DNA of 20,546 nucleotides from Actinobacteria bacterium UBA5176 (GTDB lineage: Bacteria; Actinomycetota; UBA4738): the NCBI GenBank assembly GCA_002413305.1, contig DHWS01000168.1, forward strand, positions 1-20,546, read 5' to 3'. Shown one piece after another: positions 1 to 6,582 of the stretch; position 1 is the first letter of the stretch, and each line of letters opens with the position of its first letter. The notes under the pieces are model-generated. The model was given only the letters and a program-made list of their open reading frames with translations, was not told the DNA's origin and did no database searches. The translations under genes and the position numbers were made by a program.

Positions 1-19
1 AGATGTGTATAAGAGACAG
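1..19 (+). other. Nextera/Tn5 mosaic-end adapter remnant (sequencing artefact)
   Basis: The first 19 bases read AGATGTGTATAAGAGACAG, which is exactly the Tn5 transposase mosaic end used in Nextera library adapters. It is not genomic sequence. Reading frames opening in it give the N-termini MCIRDR and MYKRQ, which are recognisable adapter-translation artefacts in predicted proteins. Genuine sequence begins at about base 20, and any gene start placed inside it is wrong. Confidence 0.97.
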
Positions 20-92
20 GGATCGAACAGACCGCGGGCGGCCTGGCCGCGTCCGCGCCGGACCGAGGACCCGGCTCCGAGCGGACGGTTCG

Positions 93-944
93 ATGAGGGA
101 GTACCCGGTCTTCGTCCCGTTCGAAGGGGAGCACATCGCGGTCGTTCTGACCCTCCCCGACGAGGACCCCATCGCCCTGGTCGCCCTGCTGACCGGCGGC
201 AGCGCCGCCCGCAGCCACCTGTACGGGGTGTGGACCCGCGCAGCCCGGCGTCTGGCCGACGAGCGGGGGCTGGCGTCCATCCGGTTCGACTACATCGGGA
301 CCGGAGACAGCACGGGGATCCTCCCGGAGTGGCGGCTTTCGAACATGCCGGTCGAGCAGGTGCTGGCCGCCATCCGGTTCGGCATGGCTGCGGCGGGCGT
401 CGACCGGATGGCGCTGACCGGGTTCTGCATGGGCGGGCGGGTCGCCCTGGCCGTCGCCGTGGACGCTCTGGACTGCGCAGGGGCGATCCTGGTCCGGGTC
501 CCCGTCCTGGAGCCGAGTGGGGTGTCCGACGCGCTCCGACGAGCCCGGGAGTCTGGTCCGGCGTCGTTCTTCGAGCGAAGGCTGAAGCAGGGCAACCTCG
601 TCCGGCGGCTCCTGCGGTCCCTGGTCCGCCGCAAGCGGAAGGCCAGCCCGTGGGTGCGCCGGGGCCTGGCCACCGCCCTCGACCACGGGCGCTTGCTGCT
701 GCTGTATGACGAGGAGGACTTCACGTTCGGCGAGCACGTCAAGAAGGAGCTGGAGCGGATGATCGGCGCGCTGTCACCCGCGCAGCGTTCGAACTACGAG
801 CTCACGGTGCTGCCGGGGCGAGGGATGCAGGCTTTGCAGTCCCGGGAGATCCAGCAAGAGCTCATCGACATCGTCGTCACGTGGATGGGTGGGCTGTTCG
901 CTCCCACTCCGGCCCGGGGAACCTCGGCTCCGGTTCGAGGCTGA
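93..944 (+). CDS. alpha/beta hydrolase with Cys nucleophile, exosortase-system-hydrolase-like
   Basis: A 283-residue alpha/beta-hydrolase-fold protein with no signal peptide, so probably cytosolic. An early strand carries RFDYIGTGDSTG (residues 64-75), and the nucleophile elbow reads GFCMGG (110-115), putting Cys112 where most hydrolases have Ser. A likely acid lies in LLYDEEDF (203-210). The segment where the catalytic His is expected reads LPGRGMQALQS and has no His, so activity is doubtful. The RFDYxGxGDSxG and Cys-elbow combination recalls hydrolases that accompany exosortase/exopolysaccharide loci; this is resemblance only. The ATG at 93 is chosen because the only longer frame starts inside the adapter. 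The Shine-Dalgarno is weak. The gene converges with the esterase at 984 across a hairpin. The true upstream neighbour is off the contig. Confidence 0.8.
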   Translation: MREYPVFVPFEGEHIAVVLTLPDEDPIALVALLTGGSAARSHLYGVWTRAARRLADERGLASIRFDYIGTGDSTGILPEWRLSNMPVEQVLAAIRFGMAAAGVDRMALTGFCMGGRVALAVAVDALDCAGAILVRVPVLEPSGVSDALRRARESGPASFFERRLKQGNLVRRLLRSLVRRKRKASPWVRRGLATALDHGRLLLLYDEEDFTFGEHVKKELERMIGALSPAQRSNYELTVLPGRGMQALQSREIQQELIDIVVTWMGGLFAPTPARGTSAPVRG

Positions 945-958
945 GCCTGTTCGTCCGA

Positions 959-981
959 TTCGGCGCTCCCGGGAGGCCGAA
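959..981. terminator. hairpin between convergent genes, probable bidirectional terminator
   Basis: The arms TTCGGC and GCCGAA (959-964 and 976-981) enclose CTCCC/GGGAG (966-970 and 971-975), giving a strong GC-rich inverted repeat with one unpaired G. It fills the 39 bp between the stop of the hydrolase (944) and the stop of the minus-strand esterase (984). There is no clear U-tract, so this would be a hairpin-type terminator as often seen in GC-rich bacteria. The placement between convergent stops is the main support. Confidence 0.6.
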
Positions 982-983
982 CC

Positions 984-2132
984 TCACCTCCGGTACGGAC
1001 TGTTCCGTCGCCGAGCCGCGAGCCACATCAGGAGCCCGACGAGGAGGATCGCCCCGGCGGCAGCGGCGGCGATGGGGATCACCGGGACGCTGGAGTGGCT
1101 CGAAGGGGAAGGGGAACCGTCCGCGTTGCCGTTGCCGCCCTGACCGATCGTCGGGCTCGACGTGGGGTGTGGGCTGGAGCTCGGCTTCGGGCTCGAGGCC
1201 ACACACTTGGCGGCCTTCAAGTAGGTGTTCAGGAAGTCGATCGTGGGCTGGATCGCGAACGCCGTGTAGTCGAAGGCATGCCCGCCGGCCGGCCTGCTGA
1301 AGAAGGCGTTCGGGATGTGGAGCCGCTTGAGCTTGTTCAGGTACTCGAGGGCCTGGTCCAGCGGCATGAACTCGTGTTGCGAGTTGGCGACGAATTGGGG
1401 CGGGTCGGTCTTGTCAAGGTAGGTGATGGCAGAAGCCTTGATCACCGCCGCGGTCGCGTCGGCGGGTCCGATCAACTGCCGGTGGTGTGCGCCGAGCACG
1501 CCCGCGTATTCCTCGATAGCGTCCGCCCCCCCGATCTGCTCGGTGACGATCTGGTTGAGGTCCAGCGCGCCGGACCAGGTGACCACTGCTACCACCCGCG
1601 TGCCCGAGCACAGCGACCCGGTCCCCTCGTCACCGACCGCCGCGGCCAGCGTTCCTCCGGCGGACCCTCCGAACGCCGCGATCCGTGACGGGTCCACGTT
1701 GAACTGCCCGGCGTGCTCCCGGATGTAGGAGACGGCGCTCTGGACGTCCTGGACCGGGGCCGGGTAGTGGAACTCTGGGGCGAGCCGGTAGTTGACGGTG
1801 AACGCCTCGAACCCGGCCTGGGCCAGGTCCTGGGCCACCGTGACGACCTGCTGGTCGGCCTTGTCGCCCTTCACGAACCCGCCCGGGTGGAGGACCACGA
1901 CGGCGGCGAACGGACCGGTCCCGGACGGCCGATAGACGTCCATCGCGAGCGGGACCCCGGCCGGGGCGGCGAACTGCACGTCGCTCTGCGTCGCTCCAGT
2001 CGAGACCTGCGCCCCGGCTGGCAGCGGGACGTCAAGCGCCCCGGCAACGAACCACAGCGCGGCCAGCAGCGAAACGGCTGCCCCAGACCAGGGCGTCAGA
2101 CGATGGACGGAGGAAAAGGGACGTGAGGACAA
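984..2132 (-). CDS. secreted, membrane-anchored alpha/beta hydrolase (esterase/lipase family)
   Basis: A 382-residue carboxylesterase of the HSL/BD-FAE-like alpha/beta hydrolase group. A hydrophobic signal segment (about 15-41, ending PAGA) precedes the catalytic domain. The oxyanion-hole motif reads HPGGF (82-86), the nucleophile elbow GGSAGG gives Ser157, and His285 lies in GGHAF. The acid is probably Glu254 in NSQHEFMPLDQA, where Asp is usual. After residue 310 comes a Ser/Pro-rich stalk, then a transmembrane helix (about 353-372) and a basic RRR tail, so the enzyme should be displayed outside the membrane. It may deacylate a surface polymer; the substrate is unknown. The start is TTG with no good Shine-Dalgarno, but a TATAGT hexamer lies 9 nt upstream and no earlier in-frame start exists. 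It is 117 bp downstream of the propeller gene and may have its own promoter. Confidence 0.88.
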   Translation of the reverse strand: MSSRPFSSVHRLTPWSGAAVSLLAALWFVAGALDVPLPAGAQVSTGATQSDVQFAAPAGVPLAMDVYRPSGTGPFAAVVVLHPGGFVKGDKADQQVVTVAQDLAQAGFEAFTVNYRLAPEFHYPAPVQDVQSAVSYIREHAGQFNVDPSRIAAFGGSAGGTLAAAVGDEGTGSLCSGTRVVAVVTWSGALDLNQIVTEQIGGADAIEEYAGVLGAHHRQLIGPADATAAVIKASAITYLDKTDPPQFVANSQHEFMPLDQALEYLNKLKRLHIPNAFFSRPAGGHAFDYTAFAIQPTIDFLNTYLKAAKCVASSPKPSSSPHPTSSPTIGQGGNGNADGSPSPSSHSSVPVIPIAAAAAGAILLVGLLMWLAARRRNSPYRR

Positions 2133-2141
2133 GGCGGTTGC

Positions 2142-2147
2142 ACTATA
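2142..2147 (-). promoter_or_regulatory. candidate -10 element TATAGT for the surface esterase
   Basis: On the minus strand TATAGT ends 9 nt before the TTG start of the esterase, in a GC-rich setting where such a hexamer stands out. No convincing -35 is present. If used, the transcript would be leaderless or nearly so. This is a motif match only. Confidence 0.3.
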
Positions 2148-2249
2148 TCGGACTCGGCTCGGACGGGCCGGGAGAGCCGTCCCGCCCGCTCATTCGGCGC
2201 AGAATCTCCGAAATCTAGATGGCGCGGGAGACTCCACCTCTCGCCCAGG

Positions 2250-3770
2250 TCAGGGCAGGGCGAACGCGTACACCTTTTCGTCGGCCGATCCCACGTAGAC
2301 CACGCCGTCCGAGATGGACGGCGAGGTTCGAACGGCCCCGCCGGTCGTGAAGGACCACAGACGGGAGCATGGCGATGAACACGAGGTCGTGGCCAGGAAG
2401 CCGTAGACCGCGCCCTTCCCGGAGCCCACGTACACCACGCCGTTCGCGATCCCGGGGGTGGACTTGATCGTCAGCTGCCCGAGGGAGGCCGTCCACAGCG
2501 GCTGGCAGGGCGTGGTGCAAGATGTGGGGAACGCGTACAGGTTGCCGTCCCCGGAGCCCGTGTAGACCACCCCGTTGAAGACCGAGGGAGAGCCGTGGAT
2601 GGTGCCCCCGGTGGTGCCGGTCCACAGCGGCTGGCAAGGTGTGGAGCACGTGGCCGGGAACGCGTACAGCTGGTGCTTCTCGTCCCCCGCGTAGACGACC
2701 CCGCCGGACACGGTCACCGAGGACTGGACCGCCCCCAGCGTGTTTCCCGACCACAGGGGCTGACAGCGCGTGGGCGGTGTCGCGCAGACCGGACCGGCCG
2801 GATAGGCCAGGACCTGCCCCCTCAGGGAGCCCACGTAGACCACGCCGTTCACGATGGCCGGGTACGACCGGACGCCGCCGCCCGGGCTGGCCAGCCAGTC
2901 GAGGTTCCCGGTCGCCTCGTCGAGGGCGTACAGGTTGCCGTCGTGCGATCCGATGTACACCACACCGTCCAGCACCGCGGCGGAGCCGCGCACGTCGGCC
3001 TTGGTCGTGTAGGTCCACACGGGGGAGCACGGGGTGGAGCACGTCTCGGGGAAGGCGTAGACCTTGCCGTCGTTCGACCCGACGAGGACCTTACCGTCGG
3101 CCACGGTGGGGGAGGAGAAGATCGAGGCCCCGGTGGTGGCCACCCAGACAGGCGCACAGGTCCCCCCACCCGTCGCGCAGTGCGTCTGGAAGGCGTACAG
3201 CTTGCCGTCGTTCGAGCCGACGAAGACCATGCCGTCGGCCACGGCCGCGGAGGAGTTCACGTGGCCCGTGGTCAGACCCGTCCACTCCACCGTGAGCCCA
3301 TGCACGTTGGATGGTCCCACCACGTTCTCGTACGGATTGACGCCGGTGTGCGCCAGGTCGAATCCCATATGCGTCCAGGGTGTCTGGACCAGGAAGGTCG
3401 TCTGGGCAGACAGGCTGGTCGACTCGCCGGTTGTCGTGATGGTGTGGTTCCCAGGTGTGGCCGAAGCCGGGATCGTGACGGTGTGGCTGAACGACCCCAC
3501 GGTGTTAGTCCTGGCCCTGCCCAGGTTCGCGGTGTCGAACGTGAAGTCCACGACCTCCTGGGCACCGAACCCTTGGCCATCGAGGGAGGGAGTCGTCGTC
3601 GGCGGCCCGACCGCCGGGGTGACGGAGAGCGACGTGGAGGCGGCGGGGGAGGAGCCCGCGACCGGGCCCCGGGAGAGCGAGCCGGTCGTCGCCAGCAGGA
3701 GCGCCGTGAAGGCCAGACCCCAACGAGCGGGCCGTATCCGGCCCGTGTCCGTACGTACCTGCGGGATCAC
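2250..3770 (-). CDS. secreted PQQ-type beta-propeller protein with N-terminal Ig-like domain
   Basis: A 506-residue exported protein. A basic N-terminus and hydrophobic segment (about 17-32) form a signal peptide. An Ig-like domain follows (about 46-128; GQGFGAQEVVDFTFD and IPASATPGNHTITTTG). Then eight repeats of about 40 residues, with cores such as DGVVYIGSHDGNLYAL, fill residues 175-506, matching PQQ_2/PQQ_3 propeller blades. Six of the eight blades carry a closely spaced Cys pair (for example CSTPC) in the loop before the W strand, probably disulfides. No quinone-dehydrogenase residues were identified, so a binding or scaffold role is more likely than PQQ enzymology. The GTG start overlaps the sulfatase stop by 4 bp (3767-3770), implying translational coupling and a shared job outside the cell. 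The ligand is unknown. Confidence 0.88.
   Translation of the reverse strand: MIPQVRTDTGRIRPARWGLAFTALLLATTGSLSRGPVAGSSPAASTSLSVTPAVGPPTTTPSLDGQGFGAQEVVDFTFDTANLGRARTNTVGSFSHTVTIPASATPGNHTITTTGESTSLSAQTTFLVQTPWTHMGFDLAHTGVNPYENVVGPSNVHGLTVEWTGLTTGHVNSSAAVADGMVFVGSNDGKLYAFQTHCATGGGTCAPVWVATTGASIFSSPTVADGKVLVGSNDGKVYAFPETCSTPCSPVWTYTTKADVRGSAAVLDGVVYIGSHDGNLYALDEATGNLDWLASPGGGVRSYPAIVNGVVYVGSLRGQVLAYPAGPVCATPPTRCQPLWSGNTLGAVQSSVTVSGGVVYAGDEKHQLYAFPATCSTPCQPLWTGTTGGTIHGSPSVFNGVVYTGSGDGNLYAFPTSCTTPCQPLWTASLGQLTIKSTPGIANGVVYVGSGKGAVYGFLATTSCSSPCSRLWSFTTGGAVRTSPSISDGVVYVGSADEKVYAFALP
2253..3248 (-). repeat. eight tandem propeller-blade repeats within the PQQ-like gene
   Basis: About 120-bp degenerate tandem repeats encode the eight blades. 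The most conserved stretch corresponds to the plus-strand phrase GCGTACA..TTGCCGTC followed by GTAGACCACGCCGTT-like sequence (protein YAF/GVVYVGS). The repeats have diverged at DNA level, so this is an old domain array and not a recent expansion. Confidence 0.8.
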
Positions 3771-5239
3771 GGTGTGAACCCCGGCGGAGGCGGGTTGCAG
3801 AGCACCTGCTCCTCGGCTCTCAGGGCATCGAGGGTCGAGGCGTAGGACGCGTCGCCGGCGACGTTCTGGAGCTCATTGGGGTCCTGGGCGAGGTCGTACA
3901 GCTCCTCCTCACCGGTCTGGTACTTGACGTAGCTGTAGCCGACGGACTGGACGGAGCAGTAGGTCGGTACCTTGTCGTTCGCCCCGCCGTCGTTCAGGTG
4001 CTCGACCAGGAAGTCGCTCCGCCAGGACGGGGAGGGGGACTGGAGCAACGGCATCAGGCTCATGCCCTCGGCTCCCGACGCGAGGTTCGAAACGCCCCCC
4101 AGCTCGGCGAAGGTGGGTGCGTAGTCGATGTTCGCCACCAGGTGATCGTCGGTGCGCGGGGTCGAGGTGAGCGGGTCGTAACGGATGATGAGCGGGACCC
4201 GGACGCTCTCCTGGTACGGGGCGATCTTGCCAGTCAGCCGGTGCTCGCCCCACTGCGCGCCGTTGTCCGAGGCGAAGACGAATATCGTCTTGTGCAGCTT
4301 CCCGGTGGCCTGCAGCGTGGTCACGAGCGTGTTCACCGCGTCGTCTTCGGACTCCAACGCCTGGTACGTCTGGATCCGCGACTTGTCGATCTTGTTGATC
4401 TTCGATTGCGGGAGAAGGGGCAGCGCCTGGACCCACGCCGGCTTGTCGCTGACGTCCGGCTCGTTGAACGACGGGGGTCGCCACGGCGAGATCGTCGTGA
4501 AGTCGTGAGCGTCCCGCGGGGCCGGGGTGAACGGAGCGTGGGGGCCGAAGGGAGCGAAGTACAGGAAGAACGGTGCGGTCGCGGTCTGGATGAAGGTGTT
4601 CGCCTGGGCGGCCAGGACGTCCGTCGAGTAGTCGGCCACCGTGCTGCCGTAGGAGACCAGGGAGCCGTCCGTGTTCAGCGTGTAGTCGTAGTAGGCCCCT
4701 CCCTCGTTGCTGGCTCCGGAGAACGCGGAGAAGTGGGTCCATCCGGGCGGGGTGTACGGGTCGGTCGGCGTGGCCACGTACCCGTTGAGGTACTTCCCGT
4801 ATAGGCCGGACTGATAGCCGGCGCTCTGCAACCACGTGGCGATGGTCGAGGAGTCGTTGAACGCCCCGAACCCCCCGTGGTTCCCCGAGTTCAGGTACAC
4901 CCCGGTGGTGTGGGAATAGTCACCGGTCAGGATGCTGGTCCGGCTGGGGCAGCACAGCGGGTTGACCACGTACGAGTTCGTGAACGTGATTCCGTGTGCG
5001 GAGAGGAGCTGCTGGACGTGGGGCATGCTGACCAAGCCGTTGACGGTTCCGAGCGTGTCCGACCGCTGGTCGTCAGTCAGGAACAGGACGATGTTCGGAT
5101 GCTGCGTGACGGCCATAGCCGGTGACGGGTGGATCTCCCGTCCCGCGGGGGCCGGTAGGACGAATGCCGCGCCCAGCAGGAGTAATGCGATGGCACATGA
5201 AAGGAGTGTCGCCCGTCCGGACAGCCGAAGCTGGTTCAT
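3767..5239 (-). CDS. secreted sulfatase, N-acetylglucosamine-6-sulfatase-like
   Basis: A 490-residue type I sulfatase with a signal peptide (hydrophobic about 11-30). The signature CCPSRTSILTG places the formylglycine Cys at 96 with Arg100. Metal ligands are Asp56-Asp57 (LTDDQ) and Asp325-Asn326 (SDNG). GLYGKYLNGY (146-154) and FAPFGPHAPFTPAPR resemble the glucosamine-6-sulfatase (GNS) subgroup more than choline or aryl sulfatases. It should remove sulfate esters from a glycan outside the cell after Cys96 is converted to formylglycine; no maturase gene is in the window. The ATG is preceded by GCGAGGA 3 nt upstream, a fair Shine-Dalgarno, and by TATACT further up. The stop overlaps the GTG of the propeller gene. 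The sulfotransferase at 14192 could make such substrates, although it might equally scavenge foreign sulfated glycans. Confidence 0.93.
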   Translation of the reverse strand: MNQLRLSGRATLLSCAIALLLLGAAFVLPAPAGREIHPSPAMAVTQHPNIVLFLTDDQRSDTLGTVNGLVSMPHVQQLLSAHGITFTNSYVVNPLCCPSRTSILTGDYSHTTGVYLNSGNHGGFGAFNDSSTIATWLQSAGYQSGLYGKYLNGYVATPTDPYTPPGWTHFSAFSGASNEGGAYYDYTLNTDGSLVSYGSTVADYSTDVLAAQANTFIQTATAPFFLYFAPFGPHAPFTPAPRDAHDFTTISPWRPPSFNEPDVSDKPAWVQALPLLPQSKINKIDKSRIQTYQALESEDDAVNTLVTTLQATGKLHKTIFVFASDNGAQWGEHRLTGKIAPYQESVRVPLIIRYDPLTSTPRTDDHLVANIDYAPTFAELGGVSNLASGAEGMSLMPLLQSPSPSWRSDFLVEHLNDGGANDKVPTYCSVQSVGYSYVKYQTGEEELYDLAQDPNELQNVAGDASYASTLDALRAEEQVLCNPPPPGFTP

Positions 5240-5267
5240 CGATCCTCGCTCTACATGGGGTTGGCGG

Positions 5268-5273
5268 AGTATA
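5268..5273 (-). promoter_or_regulatory. candidate -10 element TATACT upstream of the sulfatase
   Basis: TATACT on the minus strand lies 28 nt before the sulfatase ATG, inside the 73-bp gap after the preceding hydrolase, with the Shine-Dalgarno GCGAGGA (5249-5243) between them. No recognisable -35 was found. It suggests that the sulfatase-propeller pair can be transcribed independently. Confidence 0.35.
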
Positions 5274-5312
5274 TCGCCCGACCACCCGGAATGACCGTCG
5301 CGATCGGCTTCG

Positions 5313-6452
5313 TCATTGCGCCAGCAGGCTCGATTCCTCGGCGGACAGTCCGGCCGAAGAGTTCTCGATCAGGTGCCCCATGCCGCCCACGGTCTGGACG
5401 CTCAACAGGGGCTGACCGGCGGCCTGGAGCTTGGCCAGGTACAGCCTTCCATGGGGCGGGCCTTCGCTGTGGTCGTCCGCCCCGAACAGGAAGATGATGC
5501 GGGTGTCCGGGAATCGGAAGGTGATTCCGCCCGTGTCGAGGCTGTCCGCCTGCCATCGGGCCGCCCACGTGGGGTCGTGGGACTCGCACGGCCCTCCCTG
5601 GAAGTAGCCGTAGGATCCGTCGATGATCGGCCCGGAGAAGGACGTGTACCAGAGGTCGGAGCCGGACCGCTCGTGCAGGCAGCCCGGGGCGATCCCTGCG
5701 TGTGGGGGACCCGAGGCGATCACCGCGGCGTTCACGATCGAGGCCAGCCCGTAGTCCGTGAGGACGTAGCTGACCTGAGACGCCCCTCCGCTGTCCCCGG
5801 TGATGCAGAAGCCGCAGGCGCCCGTCGCCGGGTGAAGCCCCAGCGGGACGTAGATGTTGTCGTGGATCCATTTCGTCGCGGTGGCCGGGCGGCATCCGAG
5901 CGCCGCTGGGCCCACGGGCTCCCCGGGGGAGGCGTACAGCCACGGGTCGAGCCACCGGACCAGGACCACGGTGAGGCCTCGCTGGCTCAGGTTGGAGAGG
6001 GTGGAGCCTGCGGCGAACTGGTTCGTGGTGCCCCACCACGTGTTCCCGAGGCCGCCCGAGAAGAACACCACCACCCCGTGAGCGTTGGGGGCCTTCGAGA
6101 TCCCCAGCATGCCCGTGGCGGCCGCCTTCACGCCCGGGCAGGTGACCTCGAACCCCTGGCACGTGAAGCCGGGGTCGCATCTGCCGTTCGCCGAGGCGTC
6201 CCGGAACGTCCCCAGGTGCATGGCCTTGCCATCGCCACCGCCGGAGCTGGTAGGGGGTGGGGGGACCGAGATGGGGTGGCCGGTGTTGCCGACGTCGCCC
6301 GGGAAGCGGGACCGGCTCCGGGACTCCCGCACGAATGGCTGGCCGCCTGAGGAGCAAGCCCCCGCCAGGAGGGTCAGGACGAGGACCGCGCACGCGTGGC
6401 CGGCTCGACGAGGACGCCGGGATCGTTCGTTCCGAGGCACGGTGAGCATCAT
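5313..6452 (-). CDS. putative lipoprotein alpha/beta hydrolase, substrate unknown
   Basis: A 379-residue exported protein. The N-terminus is basic, followed by a hydrophobic run and a lipobox-like LLAGAC with Cys33, so it is probably lipid-anchored. A low-complexity Ser/Gly/Pro linker (about 34-75) follows. The catalytic fold shows ITGDSGGASQ with Ser221 as nucleophile, LFGADDHSEG with Asp326/327 as acid, and GGMGHLIEN with His360, a complete triad. The domain is also Cys-rich (for example 92, 98, 105, 187, 213, 216, 258, 289), suggesting disulfides. It does not match a named esterase family that I recognise. The start is one of two adjacent ATGs after GGTGGGGA. It lies 130 bp downstream of the Wzc-like gene and 73 bp upstream of the sulfatase on the same strand, so a surface role connected to the polymer is plausible. 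Confidence 0.82.
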   Translation of the reverse strand: MMLTVPRNERSRRPRRAGHACAVLVLTLLAGACSSGGQPFVRESRSRSRFPGDVGNTGHPISVPPPPTSSGGGDGKAMHLGTFRDASANGRCDPGFTCQGFEVTCPGVKAAATGMLGISKAPNAHGVVVFFSGGLGNTWWGTTNQFAAGSTLSNLSQRGLTVVLVRWLDPWLYASPGEPVGPAALGCRPATATKWIHDNIYVPLGLHPATGACGFCITGDSGGASQVSYVLTDYGLASIVNAAVIASGPPHAGIAPGCLHERSGSDLWYTSFSGPIIDGSYGYFQGGPCESHDPTWAARWQADSLDTGGITFRFPDTRIIFLFGADDHSEGPPHGRLYLAKLQAAGQPLLSVQTVGGMGHLIENSSAGLSAEESSLLAQ

Positions 6453-6582
6453 TCCCCACCGGCGCCCGGCCGTCCGGCCCCATTTGCGGTCTTTCCGAGG
6501 AGATGCGGGCGGAGAGCGGACACCGCGAGGTCAGTCGACGAGGCGGGGGTGGGGCTGGTCGGATGCGTCAGCCCGGCTCGGA

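Noticed and set aside
5..709. Long open frame beginning MYKRQ
   Set aside because: It starts in the adapter, has an Arg/Pro/Gly-rich composition without motifs, and overlaps the hydrolase in another frame.
2250..3770. PQQ-dependent alcohol dehydrogenase
   Set aside because: Only propeller repeats are present; the PQQ-binding and catalytic residues and the heme domain of those enzymes were not identified.
2595..3845. 416-residue open frame on the plus strand
   Set aside because: It lies antisense to the PQQ-like gene, its product is low-complexity, and it crosses a real gene boundary. GC-rich DNA gives such frames routinely.
5251..6483. 410-residue open frame on the minus strand over the lipoprotein hydrolase
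   Set aside because: The alternative frame has a signal peptide, lipobox and catalytic triad, while this one is Arg/Pro/Gly-rich with no motif.
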